Assembly: GCA_041397765.1 (NCBI GenBank)
Contig: JAWKWA010000004.1
Span: 1-64,000 of the forward strand
DNA: 64,000 nt
DNA from: JAWKWA01 sp041397765
GTDB taxonomy: Bacteria; Pseudomonadota; Alphaproteobacteria; Rhizobiales; Hyphomicrobiaceae
Direction of reading: 5' to 3'
The translations under genes were made by a program, and so were the position numbers. The notes under the pieces are model-generated. The model was not told where the DNA came from and made no database searches. It saw only the letters and a program-made list of their open reading frames with translations. Of the stretch, positions 37,482 to 45,205 are shown piece after piece; positions within the stretch are counted from its first letter, which is position 1, and every line of letters begins with the position of its first letter.

Positions 37482-38540
37482 TCACGCGCGCTCCCCGGCG
37501 CTCGCGTCCTCGTCGCCATGGGTGACGCCGCTGACGAGGTTATGGGCGAGGAGGTGCTCGCTCGAGAGGTCGGTCCTCACGAGGGGCACGGTGCCGGCCG
37601 CGGCGATCGCCGCAAGGGCGATGCGCCACGCCTCGACCGCCGCCGCGACGGTCACCGCCCGGAAGCGGACGGTCCCGCCCGGCCGCGTCTGCGCGAGGCG
37701 GCCGATGTCGGCCCGGATCACGGTTGCGATCTTCGGATAGCCGCCGGTCGGCTGGCGGTCGGCCATCAGCACCATCGGCTGGCCGTCGCCGGGCACCTGG
37801 ATGGCGCCAAGGGGAATGCCGTCGGAGACGATGTTGAAGCCCTTCAGGTGGCGAAGCGCGGGGCCTTCCATCAGATAGGCCATGCGGTCGCTGCGGGCCG
37901 AGAGGCGCCAGGGCGTGCCGAGAAAGGCCGCCATTTGATCGGGGGCGAAATAGTCGTCCTGCGGGCCCGGCACGACGCGGATCAGGGTCCCGTCCGGCTC
38001 GCGACCGTCCCTTGCAGGCGAAGCATCGACGATCCGCGCGGTCTCGGGACCGGCACCGCCCGAAGGTCCGATCGGGACGAGATCGCCGGCACGGAGCGCC
38101 CGGCCGGCAAGCCCGCCAAGGCCTGAGCGCGTGTGCGTCGCGACCGATCCGAGGACGGCGGGGAGGGCGATGCGGCCGGCGAAGGCGACATAGCACCACG
38201 AGCCCGCCTCGCCGCTGCGGATCGAGAGCGTCTCGCCCGGCCGCAAGGTCAGCAGCACCGCGCCAGGCATCGGCCGCCCCTCGTGCACCACCTTGAACTG
38301 GCCGCCGGCGATGGCGAGACCTAGGGGCGCGCCCTCGGCCGCGATCGTCAGGCCGCCCGCAGAAACCTCGATGGCGCCGGCCCTTGGGCCACTTCCGGCG
38401 AGGCGTGTGGCGAGCAGGAAGGCGAGCGGGTCCATCGGGCCGGCCGGCGTCACGCCCGCCTGCAGATGCCCGTCGCGGCCCTCGTCCTGGATGGTGACCT
38501 GCGGCCCGGCCGCGAGGATCCTGACGGCGGCGGCGCTCAC
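37482..38540 (-). CDS. pxpC: 5-oxoprolinase subunit PxpC (biotin-dependent carboxyltransferase family)
   Basis: A 352-residue KipA/PxpC protein. Signatures near the start: GPQVTIQDEGRDGHLQAGVTPAGPMDPLAF, and later SDRMAYLMEGPAL and QPTGGYPKIATV. PxpA, PxpB and PxpC together hydrolyse 5-oxoproline (pyroglutamate) with ATP to glutamate. Its GTG start overlaps the pxpB stop by 4 bp, so all three genes are one operon read from pxpA at 40065 downwards. It converges on the binding-protein gene 30 bp away. Confidence 0.88.
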   Translation of the reverse strand: MSAAAVRILAAGPQVTIQDEGRDGHLQAGVTPAGPMDPLAFLLATRLAGSGPRAGAIEVSAGGLTIAAEGAPLGLAIAGGQFKVVHEGRPMPGAVLLTLRPGETLSIRSGEAGSWCYVAFAGRIALPAVLGSVATHTRSGLGGLAGRALRAGDLVPIGPSGGAGPETARIVDASPARDGREPDGTLIRVVPGPQDDYFAPDQMAAFLGTPWRLSARSDRMAYLMEGPALRHLKGFNIVSDGIPLGAIQVPGDGQPMVLMADRQPTGGYPKIATVIRADIGRLAQTRPGGTVRFRAVTVAAAVEAWRIALAAIAAAGTVPLVRTDLSSEHLLAHNLVSGVTHGDEDASAGERA

Positions 38541-39307
38541 CTTGCGGGCTCCCGGCGGGCGACGATCTCACCGGTGGCGGCGCGGGCCTCGAGCCGGTCG
38601 AACTCGTCCCTGCCCACCGCCTCGAAGCGGAGGCGATCGCCGACGGCGGCGAAGGTCTCGGGCGTCCGGGCGATCGAGAACATGCGCTCGGGCGTGCGGC
38701 CGATCACCCACCAGCCGGTCGGCATCGCCATGGTGGTGACGAGAGCCATGCCGCCGCCGATCATGACGGCGCCCGGCTGGTGCGGCGGGCGGGGCGTCGC
38801 CCGGCGCGAGATGGCGAGCGCGGCGGCGAGGCCGCCCAGATAGCAGTGGCCGGGCGCGAAACCGTACATGTAGATGCGGTAGACGGCGCCGAGATGGAGC
38901 GCACCGCCTCGTCCGCGCCGATGCCGGCAGTCCTCGGCGATGGCGGCGAGATCCTCGCCATGGCCGGCCTCGTAGCAGCAGGGCAGCGTCCAGGTCCGGC
39001 CCGCAGGCCGCGTGGAGGCCACGGCCCCCGACAGGCCGATGGCCGCCCGGGCGAGCGCGTCGCGGGGGACTGCCAGCGGATCATAGTGGATCATCAGCGA
39101 GCGGAAAGTCGGCACGAGCTCGCGGACTCCGGCGATCTCGGCATCGGCGAGGGCGGCCTCCAGCATCAGCACGAGGTCGTGGATCGCCGGATCGACCGTA
39201 TCGCCGAACTCGACGACGAGTGCCATCTCGCCGGCATCGCGGATCATGGGCGAGGAAAGGGGAGCATCACCGGCCGCCGCGCCGGCCACCTCGCCGCCTG
39301 CCGTCAT
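38537..39307 (-). CDS. pxpB: 5-oxoprolinase subunit PxpB (KipI family)
   Basis: A 256-residue KipI/PxpB subunit. It contains VEFGDTVDPAIHDLVL near the start, the conserved PCCYEAGHGEDL, and the C-terminal TPRPPHQPGAVMIGGGMAL and TGWWVIGRTPE motifs. It works with PxpC as the ATP-dependent pair of the oxoprolinase. The ATG overlaps the pxpA stop by 4 bp and the stop overlaps the pxpC start by 4 bp. The N-terminal 20 residues are Ala/Gly rich and may not be conserved. Confidence 0.88.
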   Translation of the reverse strand: MTAGGEVAGAAAGDAPLSSPMIRDAGEMALVVEFGDTVDPAIHDLVLMLEAALADAEIAGVRELVPTFRSLMIHYDPLAVPRDALARAAIGLSGAVASTRPAGRTWTLPCCYEAGHGEDLAAIAEDCRHRRGRGGALHLGAVYRIYMYGFAPGHCYLGGLAAALAISRRATPRPPHQPGAVMIGGGMALVTTMAMPTGWWVIGRTPERMFSIARTPETFAAVGDRLRFEAVGRDEFDRLEARAATGEIVARREPAR

Positions 39308-40065
39308 GGCGCGAAGGCCGCGAGCGGGACGCCGGCTTCCTCGAGGCGGGCGCGGACACGGGCGGCCACCTTGAGCGCGTGCGGCCCGTCGCCATGCACG
39401 CAGACCGAGCCGAACGATGCCGCGACCCGGGTGCCGTCGCCGGTGACGATGGCGCCTTCCTCGACCATGCGCAGGACATGGCCGGCCGCCTCGTCGGCAT
39501 CCTCGATCATGGCGCCGGGCAGGCCGCGGCTGACGAGCTGGCCGCGCGCATCATAGCCGCGATCGGCAAAGATCTCTCCGACGGCCCTGAGGCCGGCCGC
39601 CTCGGCCGCCTTCATCTGCTCGCTGGCGGCGATGGCGAGCTGCACGAGGGAGGGATCGGCGGCCCGCGCACCGCGCGAGACGGCATCGGCGATGCTGCGG
39701 TCCTCGGCCGCCATGTTGGCGAGCGCACCATGGGCCTTGAAATAGGTCAGCCGGTGGCCGGCATAGGCCGCGAGCGCCGCCGCCGCACCGATCTGATAGG
39801 CGACAAGGCGCTCGATCTCGCCGGCGCTCAAGGGGATGCGCCGCCGGCCGAAGCCCTGCAGATCGGCAAAACCGGGATGGGCGCCGACCGCGACGCCCTT
39901 CTCGCGGGCGATGCGGAAGGTCTCAGCCATGATGTCGGGGTCGCCGGCGTGGAGGCCGCAGGCGACATTGGCCGAGGTGACGATCGCCAGCATGGCGCGA
40001 TCGTCGCCGGCGCGCCAGGCGCCGAAGCCCTCGCCGAGATCGGCATTCAGATCGATCGTCGCCAT
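39304..40065 (-). CDS. pxpA: 5-oxoprolinase subunit PxpA (LamB/YcsF family)
   Basis: A 253-residue PxpA. The family start is clear: IDLNADLGEGFGAW, followed by SANVACGLHAGDPDIM, VGAHPGFADLQGFGRR, YFKAHGALANMAA and EIFADRGYDARGQLVSRG. It completes the PxpABC system that recycles pyroglutamate, which arises from glutamine cyclisation. First gene of the operon; start 40065 chosen on the MATIDLN signature. Upstream lies a 290-bp divergent interval with a palindrome that might bind a regulator. Confidence 0.92.
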   Translation of the reverse strand: MATIDLNADLGEGFGAWRAGDDRAMLAIVTSANVACGLHAGDPDIMAETFRIAREKGVAVGAHPGFADLQGFGRRRIPLSAGEIERLVAYQIGAAAALAAYAGHRLTYFKAHGALANMAAEDRSIADAVSRGARAADPSLVQLAIAASEQMKAAEAAGLRAVGEIFADRGYDARGQLVSRGLPGAMIEDADEAAGHVLRMVEEGAIVTGDGTRVAASFGSVCVHGDGPHALKVAARVRARLEEAGVPLAAFAP

Positions 40066-40258
40066 GCTCGCGTCCTGCTCCTGCGCCCGCCGCCCGGGCC
40101 GCCACCAGTCGTTGCTCGCGTCCGCGGCCATCTGGCCGAGGCCATGGTAGCGCGCCGACCTTGCGGGCTCCAGCACCCGCGAACGGGCGGCCGCGGAGCC
40201 AGCTCCCGCTTCCTCATGTGCCACGCGATCACAAGCAAAACCCCGATCATTTACCGGA

Positions 40259-40272
40259 AGGATACTTATCCT
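40259..40272. promoter_or_regulatory. 14-bp palindrome in the pxpA / DnaA-like gene interval
   Basis: AGGATA-CT-TATCCT, a perfect inverted repeat, in the divergent interval between pxpA and the DnaA-like gene. Half of it (AGTATCC) recurs about 30 bp on. The surrounding 125 bp are AT-rich for this genome, so it may be an operator or sit near a promoter. Confidence 0.3.
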
Positions 40273-40354
40273 CGCCCGTACGCAGATCCGCAGATAGTAT
40301 CCCCATGCGTCACGCGATCCACCGAATAGCGGTCACGAAAAAGAAAGATCAGAT

Positions 40355-40795
40355 ATGACCGAGATATCGCCACTCGTGCAGCCAAATCTCGAAACGAAGA
40401 CTGCAATCTCCTACGCCACACCAGTCGGCGGTCTGTCGGCAAGGGTCTCGCGCGACGCTTCGGAGGCGGCCGCCCGGCTGGTCATCGACTGGCTGGCGGC
40501 CCGCGTGCTCGGTGTCGAGCCGGCGGTGCTGACCCAGCCCAATCGCGGCCGGGCGCCGCTCGCGCTGTCGCGTCAGACGGCCATGTATCTCGCCCATGTG
40601 ACGCTCGGCCTGACGCTCACCGAGGTTGGCCGCATGTTCGGGCGCGACCGCACCACGGTCGCCCATGCCTGCGCGCTCATCGAGGACCGAAGGGACGACG
40701 CCCGCACGGATCTGACATTGTCGCTGCTCGAAGGGCTCATCACCGCCCATTTGCGGCGCATGGGCGAGGATGCCGGGGCGGGGGCGGCACGATGA
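40355..40795 (+). CDS. DnaA domain-IV-like DNA-binding protein (HdaB-like)
   Basis: A 146-residue protein made essentially of DnaA domain IV. After an unstructured 40 residues, ALSRQTAMYLAHVTLGLTLTEVGRMFGRDRTTVAHAC (residues 70-106) follows the DnaA C-terminal helix-turn-helix and DnaA-box motif, with GRDRTTVAHAC matching the DnaA signature. No AAA+ domain is present. This fits HdaB-like proteins, which in Caulobacter affect replication initiation by interfering with DnaA inactivation. Overlaps the next gene by ATGA, so both are probably co-translated. An AT-rich interval precedes it. Confidence 0.75.
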   Translation: MTEISPLVQPNLETKTAISYATPVGGLSARVSRDASEAAARLVIDWLAARVLGVEPAVLTQPNRGRAPLALSRQTAMYLAHVTLGLTLTEVGRMFGRDRTTVAHACALIEDRRDDARTDLTLSLLEGLITAHLRRMGEDAGAGAAR

Positions 40796-41667
40796 GCGCG
40801 GCACGAGGGAAAGCGCCGGCGCCCGATCCGAACCGCCCGCTCATCGCCTGCCTGAGGCAGCTCGCCGCGCCCGATGCCTATCTGGATCCTGGCGACGCCC
40901 GGGCCGGCCGGCCCGCGCTCATCCATGGCCCGGCCCGTCGCGGCGCGAGCGGCATCCGTGAGATCGAGCACGCCGACTGCGAGCGACTGATCGGCAACGG
41001 CCTCGTCGAGTGCCGCGACGGGCGTTGGAAGCTGTCGAGGGCGGGCGTGCTCTTCCTCAAGCGCCGGCTCGCAGGCGGCGAGGACCCGCATCGCGCCCAG
41101 CATCAGGCGCTCAAAGTCTCGCGCGTCGAGATGGCCGAGGGCGGCAGGGCGCAGCAGACCGTCACGATCGATGAGGCCGAGAGCCCGCTCGCCTGGCTGC
41201 GCAGCCGTCGCGACAAGTCCGGCCGGCCGATGCTGTCGGATGCCCAGTTCACGGCCGGCGAGCGCTTGCGCGCCGAGTTCTGGTTCGCCCAGATGACGCC
41301 GCGGGTGACCACGAACTGGTCGGCATTCGAGGGCGGGGGGCGCGGCTCGGGTCCGTCGGCGGCCGGCCATGTCCGCGACGAGGTGCTGGCCGCGCGGACC
41401 CGCGTGACCCGCGCGCTCACGGCGGTCGGGCCCGAGCTCGCCGGCGTCCTCATCGATGTCTGCTGCCACCTGAAGGGCATCGAGGCGGTCGAGGAGGCCG
41501 AAGGCTGGCCACAGCGCTCGGGCAAGGTGCTGCTGTTGATGGCGCTCACCCGGCTCGCCCGCCATTGGGGCTATGAGCGGGGCGACGAGGCGGAGGCGAG
41601 CATCCGCGCGCGGCTCGTGCACTGGGGAGCGGACGACTACCGCCCGACCGTCGATCGCCCGGAGTGA
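40792..41667 (+). CDS. DUF6456 domain protein
   Basis: A 291-residue protein with a C-terminal DUF6456 domain: SPLAWLRSRRDKSGRPMLSD, AQFTAGERLRAEFWFAQMTPRVTTNWS, and the end region RSGKVLLLMALTRLARHWGYE. It has a helical N-terminal half with a possible winged-helix (IREIEHADCERLIGNGLVE... GRWKLSRAGVLFLKRRL). The family is found mostly in Hyphomicrobiales, often next to a DnaA-domain-IV protein as here. Function is unknown; the coupling suggests they act together on DNA. Confidence 0.75.
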   Translation: MSAARGKAPAPDPNRPLIACLRQLAAPDAYLDPGDARAGRPALIHGPARRGASGIREIEHADCERLIGNGLVECRDGRWKLSRAGVLFLKRRLAGGEDPHRAQHQALKVSRVEMAEGGRAQQTVTIDEAESPLAWLRSRRDKSGRPMLSDAQFTAGERLRAEFWFAQMTPRVTTNWSAFEGGGRGSGPSAAGHVRDEVLAARTRVTRALTAVGPELAGVLIDVCCHLKGIEAVEEAEGWPQRSGKVLLLMALTRLARHWGYERGDEAEASIRARLVHWGADDYRPTVDRPE

Positions 41668-41674
41668 AGCGCGC

Positions 41675-42106
41675 TCAGGACGCTGCGAGGACGGCGCCCG
41701 CGTCGGCCCGGATGCGCGTCGCCATCGAGGCGAGGCCGTTGGAGCGCTGCGGCGTCAGATGCTCCCTGAGGCCGAGCCGGTCGAAGACGGCGAGCGTGTC
41801 GGTGTCGAGGATCTCGCGGGCCGTGTGGCCCGAATGGATGGCGAGGAGGATGGCGACGAGGCCCTTGACGATATGGGCGTCGCTGTCGCCGGAGAAATCG
41901 AGGCGCGGACCGTCCGGGCCGTCGACCAGCCGCGTCACCAACCAGACCTGGCTCGCACAGCCGCGCACCTTGTTGGCCTCGGTGCGCTCGCTCTCGTCCA
42001 TGGGGGCGAGTGCGCGGCCGAGCTCGATGACGTAGCGGTAGCGATCCTCCCAGTCGTCGATCAGTGAGAAATCCGCTTCGATGCTTGCAAGGTCTGGCAG
42101 GCTCAC
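41675..42106 (-). CDS. sufE: SufE-family Fe-S cluster sulfur acceptor
   Basis: A 143-residue SufE. The acceptor Cys is in NKVRGCASQVWLV (Cys50), with DWEDRYRYVIELGR before it, all diagnostic. It takes persulfide sulfur from the SufS cysteine desulfurase for Fe-S assembly; no suf operon is in view, so it is a stand-alone copy, as in many alphaproteobacteria. The start is a GTG at 42106 with only GAGAG upstream. Four CCATCGAGAG direct repeats cover its leader, one of which carries that ribosome-binding site. Confidence 0.9.
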   Translation of the reverse strand: MSLPDLASIEADFSLIDDWEDRYRYVIELGRALAPMDESERTEANKVRGCASQVWLVTRLVDGPDGPRLDFSGDSDAHIVKGLVAILLAIHSGHTAREILDTDTLAVFDRLGLREHLTPQRSNGLASMATRIRADAGAVLAAS

Positions 42107-42110
42107 TTGG

Positions 42111-42164
42111 CTCTCGATGGTCTTTGTGGACGCTCTCGATGGGCTCTCGATGGTCTCTCGATGC
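42111..42164. repeat. Four CTCTCGATGG direct repeats in the sufE leader
   Basis: Copies start at 42111, 42133, 42144 and 42155 (the last ends in GC). Spacing is 22, 11 and 11 bp. On the sufE strand they read CCATCGAGAG, the last one 4 bp before the sufE GTG. Confidence 0.7.
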
Positions 42165-42395
42165 GTCCGGCCACCCCACGGGCGGCCACCTGTTCGGGTT
42201 GTAAAGGTTTTCGCCGCCGAATGGAAACGGCCCGGACGCGGGGTGGGGGGGCCGGAGGCGCTCCCTCATGCCGCCGCAAGCGGTCCGTTCGCCCATGATA
42301 GAGAGCGCCGCCGGCCTCTCGCCACCTGATACCAGCGCGCATCAGTCTCGACTGGTGATACAGTTGGATGCGCGCCGGTGTATACTTTGCTTGCG

Positions 42396-42470
42396 CGCGG
42401 CCGCCCCGCCAACCCCGCGCGCGTGTTCCACCTCGCGGCCGCCCCGCCACCCCGCGCGCGTGTTCCACCT
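42396..42470. repeat. Tandem direct repeat, two units of 38 and 37 bp
   Basis: Two adjacent copies (42396-42433 and 42434-42470) run from CGCGGCCGCCCCGCC to CGCGCGTGTTCCACCT and differ by one extra A. Confidence 0.8.
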
Positions 42471-42509
42471 GCGAAAGTCAGAGCTTTCGCTCGCTGGCAT
42501 TGTCCGTCG

Positions 42510-43007
42510 TCAGCCGCTCGTGCCGTCCGGACCGACCGGCTCGCCATAGGCCTCGGCGGCGGGATCGAAGCCGTCCGGCATGCCATAGCCCGCCGAGGAA
42601 CGGACCCTCGGCACGAGGGGGCAGCCGCGCGCGTCGAGGAGCGTGCCATCGCCCTCGCCAGTCCCACCGGCATAGGAGCCGGTCTCCAGATCGCGCGCCG
42701 AGCCGCCGTCCCAGAAGCTCGCCTCGCGCGCGTCCTGCCGTCCGCCCGCCACCTCGACCGGACGATCGCCGGTCGCCAGCTCGGTGAGGAGGCTCGCGCC
42801 GAATTTCGCCTTCTCGACGAAGACGTCCCAGGCCTCGCCCGCCCGTGTGCATGCGGCCGGCTCGCGCTCGCAGAACGTCATCGCCCAGCCGAGCTTGTCG
42901 GCGGCGATGGCGGCGAGCTGGTGCTGCTGGTCGCGGTCGGTCGGCAGAAGCAGAATGGCCACGCCGGCAATGACTGCCATGCGGAAGAGCGACATGTCTG
43001 ACCCCAT
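42510..43007 (-). CDS. DUF5330-like small membrane-anchored protein
   Basis: A 165-residue protein starting with one hydrophobic anchor (MSLFRMAVIAGVAILLLPTD) followed by a region with paired cysteines (FCEREPAACTRAGEAWDVFVEKAKFGASLLTELA), the pattern of DUF5330, common in Hyphomicrobiales and of unknown function. The rest is a Gly/Asp-rich disordered tail. The start is uncertain: ATG at 43007 has AGGTGA just upstream, while 42995 begins the anchor directly. It is divergent from the histidine kinase gene. Confidence 0.6.
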   Translation of the reverse strand: MGSDMSLFRMAVIAGVAILLLPTDRDQQHQLAAIAADKLGWAMTFCEREPAACTRAGEAWDVFVEKAKFGASLLTELATGDRPVEVAGGRQDAREASFWDGGSARDLETGSYAGGTGEGDGTLLDARGCPLVPRVRSSAGYGMPDGFDPAAEAYGEPVGPDGTSG

Positions 43008-43228
43008 ATTCACCTGCGCCATTCGACAGGCGGCGCTTGGCGTCAGTGCTAGCAGACCTCAGCGAAGGAACTGCCAAGGCGGGCGACGGCATTTGCCGCG
43101 AATTTCTGTCGAATTGCAGGGATCGTGGTGAGGAACTCGTATTTTCCTCCCGATGGCGGCCGGATTAGCTCTTCATTAGCGTTAATGGGCGACAGTCCGC
43201 CTGTCACATGAGTTGATGGGGACGGCGC

Positions 43229-45043
43229 ATGTTGCGCCGCGGATTTGTCTTGCGTACCGACCTCCTCGACCGGCCGGCTGGCCGGAGCGATGCCTTTCTC
43301 GGCCTCGTCCATCGATCGGCGCTCGCCGATCCGCTTGAAGCCGAGCGCCACCGCGCCTTCATCGCCTCGCGTATGCTCGGCGGCGTGCTCGCCGCGCTGG
43401 TGCTCGCCGCCTTCGTCATGGCGACCGGCCGTGCCGGCGGCTTCACGCTGTTCGCCGCGCTTTGGTTTCTCGCGCCGGTCGCCATCGCGTTGATCGTCGC
43501 GGCGACGGGTCGGCTGCGGATCGGGGAGTGGCTCGCCGCGCTCGCGATGCCGGCACTGGCGGTCACCGGCGGGCTTCTTTCCGGCGACATTCGCCTCGTC
43601 GCGGTCGCGTGGCTGGTGACGGCACCGGTCGAGGCGGCGCTCTCGAGCGACCGGCGGATGGTAGCGCTTGCCGCCTTCGCCGCAGCAGCAGGGCTCGTCG
43701 CCCTCGTCGTCGCCGAGCGTCTCGGGCTCTTCCCGCCGCCACCGCTCGCCCTCGGCGATGTCAGACTTCTCGATGGGCTCGGCACCATCGCGGCGATCGT
43801 CTATGTGGCGGCGGCGATCGCAACTCTGCAGGAGCTGCACCTGAGCGGCGAGCGGGCGATCCGCTCGAGCGACCGGCGCATCCGCCTCCTCGCCGATCAC
43901 GCCTCCGACCTCATCACCCGCCACGACGGCGAGGGGCGGATGCGGCACGCCTCCGGCCGGGGACGCCGGCTGATCGAGGTGGCCGTCGGCAATGGCATCG
44001 CCGATCCGCTCGGCGCGACCCTCCATCCCGACGATCACCCCGCCTACAAGGCCGCGATCGCGCGGGTCTCGCAGAGCGGGACGGCGGAGCGGATCGAGGC
44101 GCGGCTGAAGGGCGGCGACGGCGAAGCAACCCCTCGCTGGGTCGAGATCGACCTCGCCCAGCTCACCGACCAGCGGGCAGAAGCCGCCGGCCGGACGGCC
44201 GACGTCGTCGCCGTCACCCGCGACATCAGCGAGCGCAAGGCCCGCGAGGCCGAGCTCATCGCCGCGCGCGAGGCCGCCGAGAGTGCGAGCCTCGCCAAGA
44301 GCCGCTTCCTTGCCAATGTCAGTCACGAGCTGCGCACGCCGCTCAACTCGATCATCGGCTTCTCCAGCATGCTGGCCGCCGGCGGCGGCGTGCGCGGGAG
44401 CGTCACGGCGGCAGAGCGCGGGATCGAATACGGCCGCATCATCCAGTCGAGCGGCGAGCACCTGCTCAAGATCGTCAACGACCTGCTCGACATTTCGCGC
44501 ATCGAGGCGGGACGCTACGAGCTGACGCCCGAGCCCGTGCAGACGCGGCGGCTGATCGCCGAGTCGCTCGAGATGCTGCGGCCGGTCGCCGAGGAGAAGG
44601 GCATCACATTGTCCTTCTCCGGCGGCGCGATGCTGCCGGACCTCGTCGCCGATGGCCGGGCGTTCCGGCAGATCCTCATCAATCTCGTCGCCAATGCGGT
44701 GAAGTTCTCGCCGGGCGGAGGGTCGGTGCGGGTGCAGGCGATGTTCGTGGAGAGCGGCGAAGGCCTGGTGCTGACGGTTGCCGATCGCGGCATCGGCATC
44801 GCGGCCAAGGATCTCGCCCGGCTCGGCGAGCCCTTCGTCCAGGCCGAGACGCGCCATTCCCGTGCCCACGAAGGCGCAGGGCTCGGTCTCTCGATCGCGC
44901 GCGGGCTGGCGAGGCTGCATGGCGGTACGCTCGACATCGCCAGCGAGCTCGGTTTCGGCACGACCGTCACGGTGCGGCTGCCGCTCGCAGTGGCCGGCGG
45001 CGAGATGCCCGAAGAGACGCCGAGGATCGCCCGCGCCGGCTGA
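43229..45043 (+). CDS. PAS-domain sensor histidine kinase (DivJ-like)
   Basis: A 604-residue membrane kinase. An N-terminal region of about six helices (43-200) is followed by a PAS domain (about 217-335; HASDLITRHDGEGRMRH, HPDDHPAYKAAIARV). The phosphoacceptor H box is FLANVSHELRTPLNSIIGF (His366). The catalytic ATPase domain follows: LVANAVKFSPGGG, VADRGIGIA, and GAGLGLSIARGLARLHGG. Membrane, PAS and kinase in this order resemble DivJ, which controls CtrA cell-cycle signalling in alphaproteobacteria. No receiver domain and no partner regulator gene is adjacent. Confidence 0.8.
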   Translation: MLRRGFVLRTDLLDRPAGRSDAFLGLVHRSALADPLEAERHRAFIASRMLGGVLAALVLAAFVMATGRAGGFTLFAALWFLAPVAIALIVAATGRLRIGEWLAALAMPALAVTGGLLSGDIRLVAVAWLVTAPVEAALSSDRRMVALAAFAAAAGLVALVVAERLGLFPPPPLALGDVRLLDGLGTIAAIVYVAAAIATLQELHLSGERAIRSSDRRIRLLADHASDLITRHDGEGRMRHASGRGRRLIEVAVGNGIADPLGATLHPDDHPAYKAAIARVSQSGTAERIEARLKGGDGEATPRWVEIDLAQLTDQRAEAAGRTADVVAVTRDISERKAREAELIAAREAAESASLAKSRFLANVSHELRTPLNSIIGFSSMLAAGGGVRGSVTAAERGIEYGRIIQSSGEHLLKIVNDLLDISRIEAGRYELTPEPVQTRRLIAESLEMLRPVAEEKGITLSFSGGAMLPDLVADGRAFRQILINLVANAVKFSPGGGSVRVQAMFVESGEGLVLTVADRGIGIAAKDLARLGEPFVQAETRHSRAHEGAGLGLSIARGLARLHGGTLDIASELGFGTTVTVRLPLAVAGGEMPEETPRIARAG

Positions 45044-45205
45044 CGGCCATCGCCTCGCGAGGGGATAGCAGCTGGGCCATGCGGCAGGGACCCTTGCCGC
45101 ACGCTCCGGCGATCTGCGAGTGTCGGATGCAGATGGCAAGGAGCCGGCCGGACACGACTGCCGGCCGATGCCGCCAGAAGACCCTTCACGCTGGAGAGAG
45201 CGCCG

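Larger units (their letters stand above)
42107..42506. other. Intergenic region with direct repeats, between sufE and the DUF5330-like gene
   Basis: About 400 bp downstream of the DUF5330-like gene and upstream of sufE. It holds four CTCTCGATGG repeats (42111-42164) and a tandem pair of 37/38-bp units (42396-42470). No gene is seen. Confidence 0.5.
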
